Shown here one piece after another: positions 61,691 through 64,000 of a stretch of 64,000 nucleotides of DNA. The DNA is taken from assembly GCA_028023455.1 (NCBI GenBank), contig JAQFVV010000031.1, positions 5,250,237-5,314,236 of the forward strand, in the 5' to 3' direction. Position 1 is the first letter of the stretch, and each line of letters starts with the position of its first letter. The stretch comes from Epiperipatus broadwayi. Lineage: Eukaryota > Onychophora > Udeonychophora > Euonychophora > Peripatidae. The notes beneath the pieces were generated by a model. The model worked only from the letters and a program-made list of their open reading frames with translations. It was not told the DNA's origin and made no database searches. The translations under genes were made by a program, and so were the position numbers.

Positions 61691-63424
61691 GGTGATGTTG
61701 CATTTGTTTTAGATTTGTGATGACAAGATATGCTTGTTTGAGGAAATGTATTTCTTCAGGTAGTGGTAGCTAATTTATGGCTCATAGGTATATCAATGTT
61801 TGAATTGTGTTGTTATGATAGTTTTATCAAGCACAAGCTAACCAACAATAAGTTATATTTATTTTAAAGTATATTAAATATGCATATGGTATAAGTGGCA
61901 ATTCACACATAATAATTTAATATTTTCATCCAGAATTTCGTCGCTGGATTTGTAAGTCTGTTACATCATTATCTTTAAAACATTGAGGGAATAATTTTAT
62001 GTGGACTAGATTTATTTAAGAAAAAGTATAACTGATCTCTGATGAATGATTGTTACATACTCTTAATTTAATTTAATTTTAATATTAGTAATCTGATTTA
62101 AACCTATATCTAGCTGTGATATTAGTTATATCTGTGAAACTAGTGATGATATTTTAAAAAGTATTGTTGAATATGCTTACTCCAACTTAGCGTTTGTTAA
62201 GTTGAGGAGTATAAAATTAAGCTTAGGGTTTTCAATATAAACATAGTTCTGTGTGTTATTCTGATTAGTAGATGACACAATAATGTTATTAATTAGTCCA
62301 TATGATTATATAAAATCTTAGTGCGGTATTGGCACTATTTGTATTCCACTATATTTATAAACATTTCTTCTCATTATTAATAAATCATATTATTATTATT
62401 TCAAAAGTTTTGTTTTGTTTGTTTTGCTTTTATGTGAAAATATATCATTGTTTTGGGTTCCAAGTTCACAAAGTCTTAAATTTTTAAATTTTGTGAATCT
62501 TCAATTCAGACATTTGCAAGTAGATTCTAAGTTAATTAAATACAATTGATATTGTCTTAAAAATTAAAAAAAAGGCTATGTTAAAGTAAATGATTCTCAT
62601 ATTGAATCTTAAATACAAATAATTGCATTATAGCAGATACATAATTAAATATTTAGTTAAACGTTTATTTTCTTTAAATTATCGGTATATTTTTCAGATT
62701 AAAGATTATGCAATATCAGATTAACAATATTAGTACTTTAGAAGAATATTTTAATTAATATTATTTTAAAAGCTGCACCTTGTCTTATATTCACTGCACA
62801 TCATCGATCATCATCTTAAATTTTATATATTTAAAGAATTCTAATCCATTTGCATTTGAGGTCTTTAGTGGTTGTCTCTGAGTATGGAAGACATTAAAAG
62901 TACCCTTGCTCTTTTCTTTGCTCAAGTAATATCTTAGATAATAGGCCATTATTAATTAAATTTTAATTGGTTCATTAAATTTTATGAATTAATATTTGTT
63001 TTGTTTATTATTTTAAGATTGAACATATTATAATTATTTTATGGTCAGCTAAGATGTCACTTATTTATTTATTAATCATAGTAATTCTTTGTTAGGCAAC
63101 TTAACTTAAAAATTAATTTTGTCCAAGAGTTTTAGTTTTAAAATCCCTGAGGTTATTTACTCTTGTTTTAGTAAATATAATTCTATAAGATAATATTTTA
63201 AAGCAAAGCATCATAGGTCTTATTCAGAGAGTGTAGTCTATTAGTAGGACTAGTATGGTAAGCATTGAATAGTGATTTTAGATAATCTTTTGTATGGTTT
63301 ATTAAAATATCAATATGCTGTAGTAGTTATAGTTTATCAGTATTAGATTTGACCTTTATTTGATTATACATCTCTGGATCATCATCTCTTTTCTTTAAAT
63401 TTATTGTAACCCCACTGAGCTGAG
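61691..63424. other. AT-rich stretch, nothing recognised
   Basis: No supported gene or repeat. Confidence 0.45.
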
Positions 63425-63429
63425 TTGTT

Positions 63430-64000
63430 TAGAGTCTATAATTTATGGTTCATTTTATATCATTTCAATTCTATTCCATTTCTTTTCATGTCATTTCTTT
63501 CTATCATCTCATTTCATTTCTTTCTCCTTTATTCCATTTCTTTTCATGTCATTTCTTTCTATCATCTCATTTCTCTCTCTTCTTTATTTCATCTTTTTCT
63601 TATATCTCTCTTTCATATCTTTCCCATCATCTCATTTCTTTTCTCTCTCTATTATATATACCATTTCTATTATTTTTCCCATTTCTTTTCCCTCTCAATT
63701 TTTTTTGTCCATCAGTTATTCTTACCTTTTTTTACCTCCATTTCATTATTTTCCTTTATTTCTTTTTCTCACCCCTCTCTCATTTTATTATTATTTTCCT
63801 TCTTTTCTCTTCTTTCTCTCTTTTATCCCCTATCTCTATCTCTCTATTTCATTAGGTTACAATTGGCGTCTCTCATTTCATTTCCATCATTTATCTTTAC
63901 CATCATCATTTTTACTTCAATTTCATAATTTTCTCCCTCTATTCTCTTCCTCTTTTATTTTATTTTCTTCTTATACCTCTCTCTCTCTCTCTCTATTTTA
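63430..64000 (+). repeat. Pyrimidine-rich (TTTC/CTCT) low-complexity tract
   Basis: T and C dominate the plus strand to the window end, with a 60-bp unit (TTCCATTTCTTTTCATGTCA, then TTTCTTTCTATCATCTCATT) seen twice at about 63475-63580. The long Phe/Ser/Leu-rich frames across it (63425-63928, 63445-63855) are a compositional artefact. Confidence 0.9.

Noticed and set aside
63425-63928. Long plus-strand frames rich in Phe, Ser and Leu at the window end
   Set aside because: They are translations of a pyrimidine-rich low-complexity tract in two frames at once, without any domain.

Overview
This is an AT-rich (by eye about three quarters A+T) stretch of an animal nuclear genome. No protein-coding host gene could be supported. 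Open frames are short, and every recognisable protein belongs to a mobile element. Penelope-like elements with GIY-YIG endonucleases, RTE-type and other APE LINEs, a Merlin-like transposon, piggyBac-like MITEs and many (TA)n tracts fit a repeat-rich invertebrate. I do not name a species.

Layout. 1-8513 is a decayed minus-strand LINE (gag-like ORF1 with zinc knuckles, APE endonuclease, RT). A 3.0-kb Merlin-like element (4950-7938) interrupts it inside ORF1, and that element carries a smaller nested transposon. 12267-13066 is a foldback repeat with hammerhead-ribozyme-like cores on both strands. 13270-14270 is an RTE-like RT fragment. 15390-17221 and 28061-28960 are the RT and endonuclease halves of what looks like one minus-strand RTE element. 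Between them lie 10.8 kb: an LTR element without pol (17222-23913, with its own 2.1-kb insertion in the left LTR), a (TA)n tract, and a head-to-head pair of Penelope-like elements (24012-27968).

31331-32537 holds a second, unrelated head-to-head Penelope-like pair. 32565-33240 and 36158-37680 are copies of one dispersed repeat, the second split by another hammerhead-bearing foldback (36461-37455). 37688-39599 is a shorter deletion derivative of the Merlin-like element with an exact 8-bp target duplication. 41072-41818 and 57435-58180 are two copies of a TTAA-flanked piggyBac-like MITE. The second sits inside a third Penelope-like remnant (57169-58361), and removing it restores a reading frame. 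The rest of 39.6-64 kb is mostly unannotated AT-rich DNA with several strong inverted repeats (45575-45740, 50831-51350) and a pyrimidine-rich tail.

The window is best read as layers of nested insertions. The most interesting signal is the family of small hammerhead-like motifs with a 2-3 bp stem III. The next is that two Penelope-like families independently show the same inverted head-to-head layout between (TA)n tracts.
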